Origin: an uncultured bacterium
GTDB taxonomy: Bacteria; Chloroflexota; Anaerolineae; J036; Brachytrichaceae
DNA length: 64,000 nt
NCBI GenBank assembly: GCA_903921365.1
Contig: CAIXPS010000029.1
Coordinates: 1-64,000 of the forward strand
Reading direction: 5' to 3'
Both the position numbers and the translations under genes were made by a program. The notes below the pieces were generated by a model that saw only the letters and a list, made by a program, of their open reading frames with translations, had not been told where the DNA came from and did no database searches. Positions 34,744-43,766 of this stretch are shown here, in pieces; positions within the stretch are counted from its first letter, which is position 1, and every line of letters starts with the position of its first letter.

Positions 34744-34837
34744 GATTTACTCCTTATTTCTCTTTATTCGCGCCGATTTCCTCTATTTTGTATGCACTTG
34801 TGCACATTCGTGCAGATTCGTGGATATGTTCTGGCGC

Positions 34838-35353
34838 CTACTCTACCGGCTGCGCCGGCGTATCCAGCACGAGTTGCATGAACACGAGGTCGAGCCAGCG
34901 CCCAAACTTATATCCAACCTGTTTGAGCGTCGCCGTCTCCACAAACCCAAGCTGCTTGTGCATGCGGATACTCACCTCATTTGCTGAATCAATCCCGGCC
35001 AGGATGACGTGTTTGTCCATCTGCCGCGCAAAATCGATCACTGTCTTCACCAGCAGCCGGCCAATGCCGCGATTGCGGAACTGCTGCGCCACATACACCG
35101 AATGCTCGACGGTGTATTTGTAGGCCGACCATGGGCGAAAGGGGCCAAACGTGCTGAACCCGGCAACTTCACCAGCGACCTCCGCGACAAACACCGGATA
35201 GCCATCGCGCTGCTTTGCCGCAAACCACGCCTGCCGCATCTCCAGCGTATGCGGCTTGTAGTCGTATACGGCGGTGGTGTTCAGGATGGCATCGTTGTAG
35301 ATGTCAAGGATAGCCGGTAAATCGGGCTCGGTCGCCAAGCGGATGGTTGTCAT
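34838..35353 (-). CDS. GNAT N-acetyltransferase (phosphinothricin acetyltransferase-like)
   Basis: A 171-aa GNAT protein. Family phrases are IRLATEPDLPAILDIYNDAI, the acetyl-CoA loop QFRNRGIGRLLV (motif A, near 92-103) and SIRMHKQLGFVE. The pattern follows the Pat/Bar group, which acetylates amino-acid-like compounds including phosphinothricin and methionine sulfoximine. A resistance role cannot be claimed from the sequence alone. Confidence 0.88.
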   Translation of the reverse strand: MTTIRLATEPDLPAILDIYNDAILNTTAVYDYKPHTLEMRQAWFAAKQRDGYPVFVAEVAGEVAGFSTFGPFRPWSAYKYTVEHSVYVAQQFRNRGIGRLLVKTVIDFARQMDKHVILAGIDSANEVSIRMHKQLGFVETATLKQVGYKFGRWLDLVFMQLVLDTPAQPVE

Positions 35354-35505
35354 TTGAGTGCTCCTGCCGATATTCTAAATCTTCACATGCTGGCTGAGTA
35401 ACTTCAGCGCGCTTGCAGCCGGCAACGCCATCGCGATGAGCGATGACCTGCTACTGTCCAAAGTCTAATGAGACGTTAGAATCATCGCAGGAGAATACTG
35501 ACCCA

Positions 35506-35658
35506 ATGACTATACTCGACACACCCGGCCTGTCCACCCGCGCCGTCCATGCCGGCGTCGAAGCGGATGCTGGAACAAAGGCTATCCGCCGCCCGCTGGT
35601 GATGGCAAACAATTACAACGATTATACGGACCACCATGCCCATCATCTCTGTCGCTGA
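35506..35658 (+). pseudogene. N-terminal remnant of a Cys/Met-metabolism PLP enzyme
   Basis: A start codon with a GCAGGAG site opens a frame reading GLSTRAVHAGVEADAG, then IRRPLVMANNY. This is the N-terminus of cystathionine gamma-synthase/lyase-type enzymes (STRAVHAG...). Similarity ends after about 37 codons, at roughly 35620, and the frame stops at 35658. The rest of the enzyme, including the PLP lysine, is absent. The remnant overlaps the start of the ABC ATPase gene by 23 nt and may now act as a translated leader. Confidence 0.55.
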
Positions 35659-36631
35659 TTTGCACAAGAACTTCAAGGTAAACAAGCACCACCGCGGACT
35701 TGGCGGCGCGGTGCGCGGGCTTTTTTCGTCTGAGTTTCGCCTGGTGCGCGCCGTGGACGGCATCAGCTTCAGCATCGAGCCCGGCGAACTGGTTGGCTAT
35801 CTGGGGCCTAACGGCGCGGGCAAGTCCACGACGCTCAAGATGCTGACCGGGCTGCTGGCGCCCACATCGGGCGAGTTGCTGGCCAATGGGCGGGTGCCGT
35901 GGCGCGAGCGCAAGACCTATGTCGCCCGCATCGGCGCCGTCTTCGGCCAGCGCACCACGCTGTGGTGGGACCTGCCTGTAATTGAGTCATTGGAACTGCT
36001 GCAACACGTGTACAAAGTGCCGCGCGAGCGCTTTCGCCACAACCTCGCTGAGTTTCGCGCCTTGCTGGAACTCGACCCGTTCCTGACCACGCCAGTGCGG
36101 TCGCTGTCGCTTGGTCAGCGCATGCGCGCTGATGTTTGCGCTGCGCTGCTGCACGAACCCGCTATCCTTTTCCTCGACGAGCCGACCATCGGGCTCGATG
36201 TGGTGGCCAAGGAGCGCATTCGCCAGTTCATCCGTCACATCAACCGCGAGCGCGGCGTCACTGTGCTGCTCACCACCCACGATCTGTCCGATGTTGAGAA
36301 GTTGTGCGAGCGCGTGATGATCATCGACCACGGCCATTTGCTCTACGATGGGCAACTGGCGCACCTGCGCGATCGCTTCGGCGGCAAGCGCGAACTGGTT
36401 GTCGATTTCGCCGAAGACTATGCCGATGTTGACCTGGCCGTGGAGGGCGCAGACATCGTCGAGCACGACGGCCCGCGCGTGGTCTATCGCTTCGGGCGTG
36501 AAACCATCAGCGCCTCCGAGTTGATTGGCCTGCTGTCCACCCGCTACCGCATCCGCGATCTGTCCGTGCGCGAGCCCGACATCGAGGACACCATTCGCCG
36601 CATCTATGAAGAGCGCCTGCTCGATCCATGA
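35636..36631 (+). CDS. ABC-2-type transporter ATP-binding protein (no permease nearby)
   Basis: A 331-aa ATPase. Walker A GPNGAGKST (near 58-66), signature SLSLGQRMRADVCAALL, Walker B AILFLDEPTIGLD and TTHDLSDVEKLC are all intact. The insertion HRGLGGAVRGLFSSEF before Walker A and the C-terminal ~100 residues are typical of ABC-2 exporters of the DUF990/daunorubicin-like type. Such ATPases are usually followed by two permease genes, but the next gene here is a nucleotidyltransferase. The ATG has no good ribosome site and overlaps the upstream remnant ORF, so coupling to it is likely. Confidence 0.88.
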   Translation: MPIISVADLHKNFKVNKHHRGLGGAVRGLFSSEFRLVRAVDGISFSIEPGELVGYLGPNGAGKSTTLKMLTGLLAPTSGELLANGRVPWRERKTYVARIGAVFGQRTTLWWDLPVIESLELLQHVYKVPRERFRHNLAEFRALLELDPFLTTPVRSLSLGQRMRADVCAALLHEPAILFLDEPTIGLDVVAKERIRQFIRHINRERGVTVLLTTHDLSDVEKLCERVMIIDHGHLLYDGQLAHLRDRFGGKRELVVDFAEDYADVDLAVEGADIVEHDGPRVVYRFGRETISASELIGLLSTRYRIRDLSVREPDIEDTIRRIYEERLLDP

Positions 36632-36721
36632 TGCCGGGCAAGGAGTGCCGGGCACAAACCGAGGTCGCATGCTAAACGCTGCAGGCGCACAAACATTGAA
36701 AACATTGAAATTGAGGCACAC

Positions 36722-37552
36722 ATGACCACTGAACAGAGTGAGGTTCTCAGAAAATTAGCCACTGGGTATTGCGAAGATCTATCGCGGCATCAAGTGTTGA
36801 GACATTACTGGGGTGAGATTTCGCTGATCCTGAAGGGCAGCGCCGCGCGGGGCAACTCGGACCAGTATTCAGACATTGACTTTGTGTTTTACGCTGATCA
36901 CACGACGCGCGAACGCATCGTCAACGACTATCACGCGCAAGGGCTGACGAGCCGACAAGACGGGATTTTCATGCCGCTCCCGGAGTGGATCGGGCACTAT
37001 CACGTTGAATCATTCGAGGCGCTGAACGGGTATTTCGAAACAAGGCATTACCCGCAGATATGGGAGTGCGCCAATGTGATCATCATGCATGACCCGGCGT
37101 CGAGATATCAGAACAGCATTGATTCCGAGCTGAGCAAGTTATTCGACGACACTCTCCGCGAGGTCAAAGACAGATACCTGCAACTGCAACTGACGCTGGA
37201 CTGGTTGCGCCATCCGCTGAAGCGCGGGGACAAAGTTGCAGTCCTGCTTCACGGATCGAAAATCGTAAAGCTCGCATGCGAGTTGTGTTACCTGCTTGAT
37301 CGAAAACCGTATCCTCACGACAAGTGGCTATTCCACTACCTGCGCGACACCCGGCTGGGCAGCGCGATGGCGGATCGGTTGATCGATTATGCGGAGAGCA
37401 TTGTGGACCGAGGGGATATTCAAAGGGGACTGGAGTTGGATCAATATCCCCAGTACAGCAAAGGGCTGGATCTGACAAAGAGCATTGCCGATTTTATTGC
37501 CAGTGACTATGGCAGCCAGGCATGGTTAGGCGAGTGGTATCTGTACGTATAG
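36722..37552 (+). CDS. Nucleotidyltransferase-domain protein (aminoglycoside-nucleotidyltransferase-like)
   Basis: A 276-aa protein. The minimal nucleotidyltransferase signature ILKGSAARGNSDQYSDIDF (G39-S40, D51, D53) is intact. A helical C-terminal domain follows (about 140-276). It resembles antibiotic or small-molecule nucleotidyltransferases, although the substrate is unknown. It starts with ATG preceded by TGAGGCACAC, about 90 bp after the ATPase gene. Its lower G+C and different codon use compared with its neighbours suggest possible acquisition. Confidence 0.75.
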   Translation: MTTEQSEVLRKLATGYCEDLSRHQVLRHYWGEISLILKGSAARGNSDQYSDIDFVFYADHTTRERIVNDYHAQGLTSRQDGIFMPLPEWIGHYHVESFEALNGYFETRHYPQIWECANVIIMHDPASRYQNSIDSELSKLFDDTLREVKDRYLQLQLTLDWLRHPLKRGDKVAVLLHGSKIVKLACELCYLLDRKPYPHDKWLFHYLRDTRLGSAMADRLIDYAESIVDRGDIQRGLELDQYPQYSKGLDLTKSIADFIASDYGSQAWLGEWYLYV

Positions 37553-37568
37553 GTAAAGTGACCTCGCG

Positions 37569-38453
37569 TCAACAAGCCGAAAGACCGAACTCAAGGTCGC
37601 TCGTGTTCCCGTTCTCCAGCCCCGCCAGCGCGACGGTGAGCGCAATCGCCATCTTGAAGAAACCAGCGCGGGCGCGCAAGGATGTATCGGCGCCGTAGCG
37701 GGCGAGCACGCGTTCGACGAATGGCGCGCCGAAGAGGTGCGCGCCCCACAACGTCACGAAGCCAACATCCGCCGCGGGGTCATCCAGCCCGGCGGAGCCA
37801 AAGTCGATCACACCGCTGAGTATTAGGCTGCCCGGATCAATCAGGATATTGCCCGGGCCAAGGTCGCCATGCTTTAGCGCGCGCAGGAAGTCAAAACTGC
37901 GCGGGTCGTTGATGAAGCGCTCAAACTCGGCGAACACGCGGGACTGCCGGTTGTCGGGCAGATATGCGGCCAACTTCTCACGCGCCTGGTCGCGCAACAA
38001 AGGCACGCTCTGCCGTCGTCCTGCGGCGTGGTCAGGCAGGCGCGCATCAGGCGGGATCAGCACGCTGTGCATTGCCTGCATGAAGTCGGCCAGTCCATCC
38101 GCGATGGCATCGAGGCGCGCCACAGGCAACGCCTTGATCGCCTCAGCATGTTTACCAAGTGACTCACCGGGCGCCATGTGATGTCCGGCAAAGACCTCGC
38201 CAGGAGTATCTGTATTGGCGCTGAAGTAAGTCGGGACGGGAACTGCCAACGGCAGATGCCCGCGCGCCATCTGCAATACAGTCAACTCAGTGCGCAGTTG
38301 GCCGATCCCGGCCGGCGTCCTCGGGAAGCGAAAGACCAGTGACTCGTTGACGATCAAGATGGCGTTCACCTGCCCAGTGTCGATCACGCGGGAAGTTTGC
38401 GCCTCCAGATCGGGGTAACGGTCGCGCACCACCCGCAACATGTCGCCCGGCAT
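37569..38453 (-). CDS. Aminoglycoside-phosphotransferase (APH) family kinase
   Basis: A 294-aa protein with the APH fold: catalytic loop LKHGDLGPGNILID (H195, D197, N202) and metal site VIDFGSAGLDDP (D217). The N-lobe has VFRFPRTPAGIGQL. These kinases phosphorylate aminoglycosides, choline, homoserine or other small alcohols. The operon context with a solute importer hints at a kinase for an imported compound. ATG 38453 lies 7 bp after the URO-D-like stop, and GAGGAG at the end of that gene may serve as ribosome site. Confidence 0.8.
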   Translation of the reverse strand: MPGDMLRVVRDRYPDLEAQTSRVIDTGQVNAILIVNESLVFRFPRTPAGIGQLRTELTVLQMARGHLPLAVPVPTYFSANTDTPGEVFAGHHMAPGESLGKHAEAIKALPVARLDAIADGLADFMQAMHSVLIPPDARLPDHAAGRRQSVPLLRDQAREKLAAYLPDNRQSRVFAEFERFINDPRSFDFLRALKHGDLGPGNILIDPGSLILSGVIDFGSAGLDDPAADVGFVTLWGAHLFGAPFVERVLARYGADTSLRARAGFFKMAIALTVALAGLENGNTSDLEFGLSAC

Positions 38454-38460
38454 GCGTTGA

Positions 38461-39693
38461 TTATCGCTCCTCGCTGGCACCCCGGTACATGGCAATCACT
38501 TTCTCTGGCGCGATTTCCGACAGGATATTATGGATATTACAGAACACGTATCCAGAATCCTGACTGAGATAGCTCGCCACTTCACGCGCCTCCTGCTCAA
38601 CCTGTTCGACGGTTCCAAGCGGCAATGTGACTTGTGAGTTCACGCCGCCGCCCCATAGCGCGATGCGCTTGCGGGCTTTGTCCTTCCATTCCTTGTAGGA
38701 ACGTTTGCCCGCACACCACTGCACTGGATTGAGAATGTCGAAGTGGCTTTCAACGATCAAGTCGATGATATCGTATATTGCGCCACAGGAATGCAGGAAA
38801 ATCTTGGTGTCGGGCGCTAGTTCATGGAAGACGTCATTGATCCGGCGCCGGTAGGGCATAAACAGTTTCCGGAACACCGCCGGCGATGCAATCGTGCTGT
38901 TCTGAGTGCCCCAATCGTCCGCTGCGGCCATGATGACGTCGACGTTCGGCGCAATTTCCGGCATGAGCATGCGGATATTGCGCAGGGTATGCTCAGTCTC
39001 AATCCCATGAAGGTCGGCCACATAATCCGGCTCAGTCAGACATAGGATTGGAAACACAGCCATCCCGCCATGCGTGTGGATCGAGATATCCGGGGTGATA
39101 GAGCCATCATGGATAAAAATGGCGCGGTCGGTCGACTCGCGCACACGCTGATAGAAGTCGCGTATGCTCTTGATTCTTTCGTCTGAAAGGATGCGCCTCT
39201 CCAGACTTTTCTTATACTCCTCGAGATCCAACATCGGGAGTTCACCCATCCAATCCACAGGTTGGCCGCCATGCGCCTCGTCGAACACAGTGGACGAGGT
39301 CACCATCCGGCTGACGCCGTTCTGCAGAATACTGCCGTCGGATTGTGTTTGGAAGGCCGCGGGTCTTTGCACCAGCGCCGGGAGCCGCCCATTGAAGTCA
39401 TAGGGATGCCAGAACTCCGTCTGCTCGAATGCATTTGTGGCATTGTTGGCTATGACCACACAATCGCAGCCCAGGGCATCCAGCACATCGAGGTCAGGCA
39501 TGGCCAGCATCTGGCCGGTGTCATATAGCTTCGGCAAGCGCGGCGGCAGGCCAAGCGCCTCAACCAGCCTGGGATAGGCAAAGGCGCTGATCCCGGTGGA
39601 TAACATGCCGCCCAGGTCCTTGGGCAGACGGTCGGGCGTCTCGAAGTTGAGCGCTGCCATCACGCGCTCGCGGGAGTTCATTGTTGTTGTCAT
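38461..39693 (-). CDS. Uroporphyrinogen decarboxylase (URO-D) family protein
   Basis: A 410-aa URO-D-like TIM barrel. It starts MNSRERVMAALNFETPDRLPKD (quoted in part: SRERVMAAL, PDRLPKD) and has KIFLHSCGAIYDIIDLIVES, ILNPVQW and LWGGGVNSQ, the order typical of the family. It is longer than HemE and sits between an importer and a kinase gene, with no haem genes near. A methyltransferase- or decarboxylase-like catabolic role is possible but unproven. It starts 10 bp after the DppF-like stop on the same transcript. Confidence 0.82.
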   Translation of the reverse strand: MTTTMNSRERVMAALNFETPDRLPKDLGGMLSTGISAFAYPRLVEALGLPPRLPKLYDTGQMLAMPDLDVLDALGCDCVVIANNATNAFEQTEFWHPYDFNGRLPALVQRPAAFQTQSDGSILQNGVSRMVTSSTVFDEAHGGQPVDWMGELPMLDLEEYKKSLERRILSDERIKSIRDFYQRVRESTDRAIFIHDGSITPDISIHTHGGMAVFPILCLTEPDYVADLHGIETEHTLRNIRMLMPEIAPNVDVIMAAADDWGTQNSTIASPAVFRKLFMPYRRRINDVFHELAPDTKIFLHSCGAIYDIIDLIVESHFDILNPVQWCAGKRSYKEWKDKARKRIALWGGGVNSQVTLPLGTVEQVEQEAREVASYLSQDSGYVFCNIHNILSEIAPEKVIAMYRGASEER

Positions 39694-39703
39694 AGGATTG
39701 GGG

Positions 39704-40678
39704 CTACTTGTACAGGTAGCAGGCTACCTCATGGTCGTCTTCGACCTTCACGTATTCCGGGAATGACTTCGTGCAGACGTCCATGTGTTTCGCGCAACGC
39801 GGATAAAAACGGCAACCCACTGAGCTCTTCATACGCATCACTTCTTCGGACGGGAGCGTGATGTTGGTGTCCCACTTCAGTTTTGGATCCGGCACCGGGA
39901 TGGAATCGATGAGTTCCTGCACGTAGGGATGCTGCGGTTTCTCGATGATCTTGCTGGCGTTGCCGCGTTCGACCGTTGTCCCCTGGAACAGCACATACAT
40001 CTTGTCGCTGATCTGGTAGGCTGTGGACAAGTCATGCGTGATATACAGGAATGAAATCTTATGCTGATCGCGCAGCTTAAGCATGATATCAAGAATCATG
40101 GCGCGCAGCGACGCATCCACCGCCGAAACAGGCTCATCGGCCACAATCAGGCGCGGGCGCAGCATGTAGGCGCGCGCAACCATGATGCGCTGTCGTTGTC
40201 CACCCGACAACTGGTGAGGATACTTTTCCAGGATTTCGTCTCCGCGCAGCCCCACAACGTTTAGTGCGTCCTCAATCAACTGTTGCGCTTCCTGCTTGTT
40301 GCGCGTCAGGTTGAAGTGTCGAACGACCATGTTGAAGATGTGCGCCACCCGGTAAAACGGGTTATACACCTCGTATGGATCCTGGAAGATCGCCTGTACT
40401 TCCTTACGGTACGTCCGGCGCTGCTCGCGGGTCATCGTCGCAACGTCCTGTCCTTTGTACAAAATTTTTCCGGAGGTAGGGAGGGTGAAACCCAGCACCA
40501 TGTTCGCCAGCGTTGTCTTGCCGCTGCCGCTTTCGCCGGCGATGGTGACTATTTTGCTTTGCGACTCGAATATATCGAGCGAGAAGCGGTCGAGCGCCAC
40601 AAAGGGTTTTGATGAGGCTAAGAATCCACCGCCATATACCTTAGTGGCCTCTTGAATGGAGATGATCGGTTGTTCCAT
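39704..40678 (-). CDS. Oligopeptide/oligosaccharide ABC transporter ATP-binding protein (DppF/OppF-like)
   Basis: A 324-aa ATPase. Walker A AGESGSGKTTL, signature LSGGQRQRIMVARAY, Walker B LIVADEPVSAVDASL and LYITHDLSTAYQI are present. The C-terminal cysteine region (VGCRFYPRCAKHMDVC) is typical of the OppDF class. It works with the ATPase of the preceding gene to power the importer. The gap to that gene is 21 bp. Confidence 0.93.
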   Translation of the reverse strand: MEQPIISIQEATKVYGGGFLASSKPFVALDRFSLDIFESQSKIVTIAGESGSGKTTLANMVLGFTLPTSGKILYKGQDVATMTREQRRTYRKEVQAIFQDPYEVYNPFYRVAHIFNMVVRHFNLTRNKQEAQQLIEDALNVVGLRGDEILEKYPHQLSGGQRQRIMVARAYMLRPRLIVADEPVSAVDASLRAMILDIMLKLRDQHKISFLYITHDLSTAYQISDKMYVLFQGTTVERGNASKIIEKPQHPYVQELIDSIPVPDPKLKWDTNITLPSEEVMRMKSSVGCRFYPRCAKHMDVCTKSFPEYVKVEDDHEVACYLYK

Positions 40679-40699
40679 TTGCTATGACTCCGCTTCTGT

Positions 40700-41668
40700 T
40701 CAGTTGTATTGCACGCAGGCAACAAAGTGATCGGGTTCCATCTGTTTGAACTCAGGGGGCTTTTGCCGGCAGGCATCGCGCACAAAGGGACAGCGGAACT
40801 GGAAGCAACACCCAGGTGGCGGGTTGCGCAGGTCGTGGGTCAACCCTTCGGTCACTTTGAGCGGCTTTTTCTGTTTCGTAGACGGAATGGCGTCGATGAG
40901 TAATTGCGTGTAGGGGTGGTAGGGGTGTTCAAAGATCGATCCCACCGGGCCCACCTCCACCAGGTTGCCTGCATACATGACAGCGACGCGATCGACCATC
41001 TGCGCCAGCAAACCCATGTCGTGGCCGATCATGATCATCGAGACGCCCAGACGATTTTTTACATCCAGGAGCGTCTGCGCAACCACGCGCTGCACGATGA
41101 CATCGAGTGCGCTGGTGGGTTCATCCGCAATGATGACGGCTGGATTCAGTGCGACTGCCATCGCGATGCAAACACGCTGCTTCATGCCGCCGCTCAATTC
41201 ATGCGGGAACATGTTGTAGACGCGCTCGGGCAGGCCGACGTCGTTGAGCAATTTAAGGACTTTGTCCCGCAACGCAGCACCGCTGATTTTCTCATGCGCC
41301 GTAATGCCATCCGCCATCTGCTCTTTAATCTTGGTGACAGGATTCAGAGAGTTCATGGCGCCCTGTGGGATTAATGCCAGCTTGCTCCAGCGAAGTTTGC
41401 GCAATTCCTTTTCGGGCAGGTTGACAATATTCTGCCCTTCGATCTTGATCTCTCCGCCCACAATTCGCCCGGGCGCACTCACCATCTGCAGCGTGGACAT
41501 CGCGACTGTGGTCTTGCCACAGCCCGATTCACCCACCAAGCCGACGATTTCGCCTTTCTTGACGTACAGATTGACATGGTTCACCGCAATGACAGCCCCG
41601 CGCGGCGTAAAATAATGCACGTTCAAGTCGTTGAGTTCGAGGACTTTTTGATCACTTGCCATTGCCAT
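40700..41668 (-). CDS. Oligopeptide/oligosaccharide ABC transporter ATP-binding protein (DppD/OppD-like)
   Basis: A 322-aa ATPase with Walker A VGESGCGKTTV, the Q-loop region LALIPQGAMNSLNPV, signature LSGGMKQRVCIAMAV and Walker B VIIADEPTSALDVI. The C-terminal cysteine-rich end (GCCFQFRCPFVRDAC) fits the class. It overlaps the DppC-like gene by 17 nt if the first ATG is used; a second ATG two codons in is also possible. Confidence 0.93.
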   Translation of the reverse strand: MAMASDQKVLELNDLNVHYFTPRGAVIAVNHVNLYVKKGEIVGLVGESGCGKTTVAMSTLQMVSAPGRIVGGEIKIEGQNIVNLPEKELRKLRWSKLALIPQGAMNSLNPVTKIKEQMADGITAHEKISGAALRDKVLKLLNDVGLPERVYNMFPHELSGGMKQRVCIAMAVALNPAVIIADEPTSALDVIVQRVVAQTLLDVKNRLGVSMIMIGHDMGLLAQMVDRVAVMYAGNLVEVGPVGSIFEHPYHPYTQLLIDAIPSTKQKKPLKVTEGLTHDLRNPPPGCCFQFRCPFVRDACRQKPPEFKQMEPDHFVACVQYN

Positions 41669-42569
41669 ATCCTCTCAGCCGCGGGTTTGCAATCTCGTCA
41701 AGGCCAATCGTCATCAGGAAGAAAGCTGTAAAAATCACAATGAGCACGATGATTGGAGGCAACCACCACCACACCATGCCGCGCACGAGCGCCGAGCTTC
41801 TCAGGGCATTGTTGATGATTGTTCCCAGAGAGGGGACTCGCGTTGGCCCCAGTCCGAGTGCTTCCAGGCCGGTGGCGCCGAGGATCGCGCCTGAAATACC
41901 GCCGGTCAGCGAGGCTGCCAGCCAAGGCAACATGTTTGGCACCATTTCTGTCAGCATGATCTCCAGCGCTGGCACATTCGAAAGCAGCGCCATGCGCACA
42001 AAACCACGCTCACGCAGTGTTAATACCTGAGAGCGGATCAATCGGGTCGGGCCTGGCCATGCGAACAACGCCAGGACCAGCGCCATCGCCGTGGTATCCG
42101 TCATTTTGACGTAGGCGGTAATCGCAATCAGGACCATCAGGCTTGGTATGGTGATCACCGAATCGGTGATGGTGCGTATGATGTGATCAGGCCATCCGCC
42201 CACGTAACCAGCAATCGAACCGAGCAGGATACCGACTGCCATTCCGATAGATGCTGCCACGAGCCCTACTTTGAGCGAAGACGGTATCGCGACCACCAGT
42301 TGGGCCAACATATCGCGGCCATTGCTCTCGGTTCCCAGCGGATGCGCTGGATCACCGCCTGTGTCCCATACCGGCGGGAGATTGACGGGCGAACTGGCGG
42401 TGAACGCCAGATCAGTATTCCAGAACAACGGACCCAGCAATCCGAACAGCAACACGAGGACGATGATCACGCCACCGGTAACGAACTTGGAATTCAGCCA
42501 CGGCGAGTCCCAGATGCTGACCCGCCGAGAGGCTATCTTTGGATTGGAATTGGTTGCCACAACGGCCAT
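41652..42569 (-). CDS. Oligopeptide/oligosaccharide ABC transporter permease (DppC-like)
   Basis: A 305-aa permease. One N-terminal helix (about 30-50) is followed by an external segment containing HPLGTESNGRDMLAQLV, which is the DppC signature, and then five more helices. The intracellular loop has EIMLTEMVPNMLPWL. It pairs with the DppB-like gene just upstream and is part of the same operon. Confidence 0.93.
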   Translation of the reverse strand: MAVVATNSNPKIASRRVSIWDSPWLNSKFVTGGVIIVLVLLFGLLGPLFWNTDLAFTASSPVNLPPVWDTGGDPAHPLGTESNGRDMLAQLVVAIPSSLKVGLVAASIGMAVGILLGSIAGYVGGWPDHIIRTITDSVITIPSLMVLIAITAYVKMTDTTAMALVLALFAWPGPTRLIRSQVLTLRERGFVRMALLSNVPALEIMLTEMVPNMLPWLAASLTGGISGAILGATGLEALGLGPTRVPSLGTIINNALRSSALVRGMVWWWLPPIIVLIVIFTAFFLMTIGLDEIANPRLRGYGNGK

Positions 42570-42615
42570 AGGATTTCTGTCCTTTACTTGAATCTTCAGA
42601 ATACGACGCCAGACC

Positions 42616-43641
42616 CTACGAAGCGACGCTCTTTTTATAAGTGATGCGCGGATCGATCAATGGGTACAACAGATCGAGAATCAACACGCCGGTGGCGGTG
42701 ATGATGATGATGAGGTTCGTAATCGTCTGGATGACCGTATAGTCCTGTTCCTGGATGGCGCGGTACAGCGTGTAGCCTGTGCCGGGGTAAGCAAAAATAT
42801 ACTCCACCAGGATGGAACCGCCGATGAGGGAACCGATGCCGAGCGCGAAAGCGGTCAGCGCCGGCAAAATCGCATTGCGGATGCCGTAACGAAAAAAGAC
42901 CCGCGCCGGCGACAGCCCTTTAGCCTGCGCCAGCAGGAAATAATCTTCATTATTGACCCCAATCATCAGGCCGCGCATGCCCAGCGCCCATCCGCCCATC
43001 GATGTAATGACGATCGAGATGAGCGGCATGATGGCATGTGCAAGAACATCCTTGATAAATGGCGCGTTCCAGCCGGGATTGACATCCCTGGAATAACCGC
43101 CGGTAGCCGGCAACCAGTGCAACTTGAACGCGACGATCGAGATCAGCAAAATCCCAAACATGAAGTAGGGGATGGACGTAAAGGTCAGGCTGACTGGCAA
43201 AATGTTGTTCAGCCAGCGAGGTGTTTTACGCCAGCCCATCAATGAGCCTACGGTGACCCCGAAAATGAAGGAGAGCACTGAGGCAACTGTCAGAAGGCCG
43301 AGGGTCCAGGGCAGAGCCGGCGTGACTAAACTCCAGGCTGCCGCAGGGAACTTGGCGAAAGAAAAACCGTAATCGAAGTGGATCACATTCCACAGATAGC
43401 GAATGTACTGGATGCCTATGGGATCGTTCAAGCCGAAACTTTCTTTATAGGCTGCGATGATTTTGTCAGCGTTCTCGACATAGCCGCGCGCATTCATCAT
43501 GGTCAGAAGCATCGCAGTAGTTGGGTCGCTGCCGCTCAAACGAGGGATGGCGAACGTCAGAGAAACGCCGATCCAAATCGTCAGGAAAAACATCAAAAGA
43601 CGTTGGATGAAATAGCCTCTGGTCAAACCGCCCATATGCAT
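42616..43641 (-). CDS. Oligopeptide/oligosaccharide ABC transporter permease (DppB-like)
   Basis: A 341-aa permease. It begins with a helix (FIQRLLMFFLTIWIGVSLTF), has an external domain with GLNDPIGIQYIRYLW, and then five helices. The loop AKGLSPARVFFRYGIRNAILP is the EAA-type ATPase contact. It is the partner of the DppC-like gene 46 bp downstream. It lies 125 bp from the binding-protein gene, across two hairpins. Confidence 0.93.
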   Translation of the reverse strand: MHMGGLTRGYFIQRLLMFFLTIWIGVSLTFAIPRLSGSDPTTAMLLTMMNARGYVENADKIIAAYKESFGLNDPIGIQYIRYLWNVIHFDYGFSFAKFPAAAWSLVTPALPWTLGLLTVASVLSFIFGVTVGSLMGWRKTPRWLNNILPVSLTFTSIPYFMFGILLISIVAFKLHWLPATGGYSRDVNPGWNAPFIKDVLAHAIMPLISIVITSMGGWALGMRGLMIGVNNEDYFLLAQAKGLSPARVFFRYGIRNAILPALTAFALGIGSLIGGSILVEYIFAYPGTGYTLYRAIQEQDYTVIQTITNLIIIITATGVLILDLLYPLIDPRITYKKSVAS

Positions 43642-43675
43642 CCTTCAGGTGCGGAAATCGTTGTGTATTTCCGTG

Positions 43676-43714
43676 GTCACCCTCAGAGGTGACTGGCCGG
43701 AATTACTCCGGCCA
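43676..43714. promoter_or_regulatory. Two adjacent hairpins between the binding-protein and permease genes
   Basis: GTCACC/GGTGAC arms (43676-43693) and TGGCCGGA/TCCGGCCA arms with a 5-nt loop (43694-43714) are directly adjacent. They lie 50-90 nt after the binding-protein stop in the transcribed direction, with no T-run. They probably stabilise the binding-protein mRNA or limit read-through, which would raise binding-protein levels over the membrane components. Confidence 0.6.
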
Positions 43715-43766
43715 ATCCCCTGAGACAAGAGGAAATGATAATTAACTGAATCGACAGTTGGCGCCT

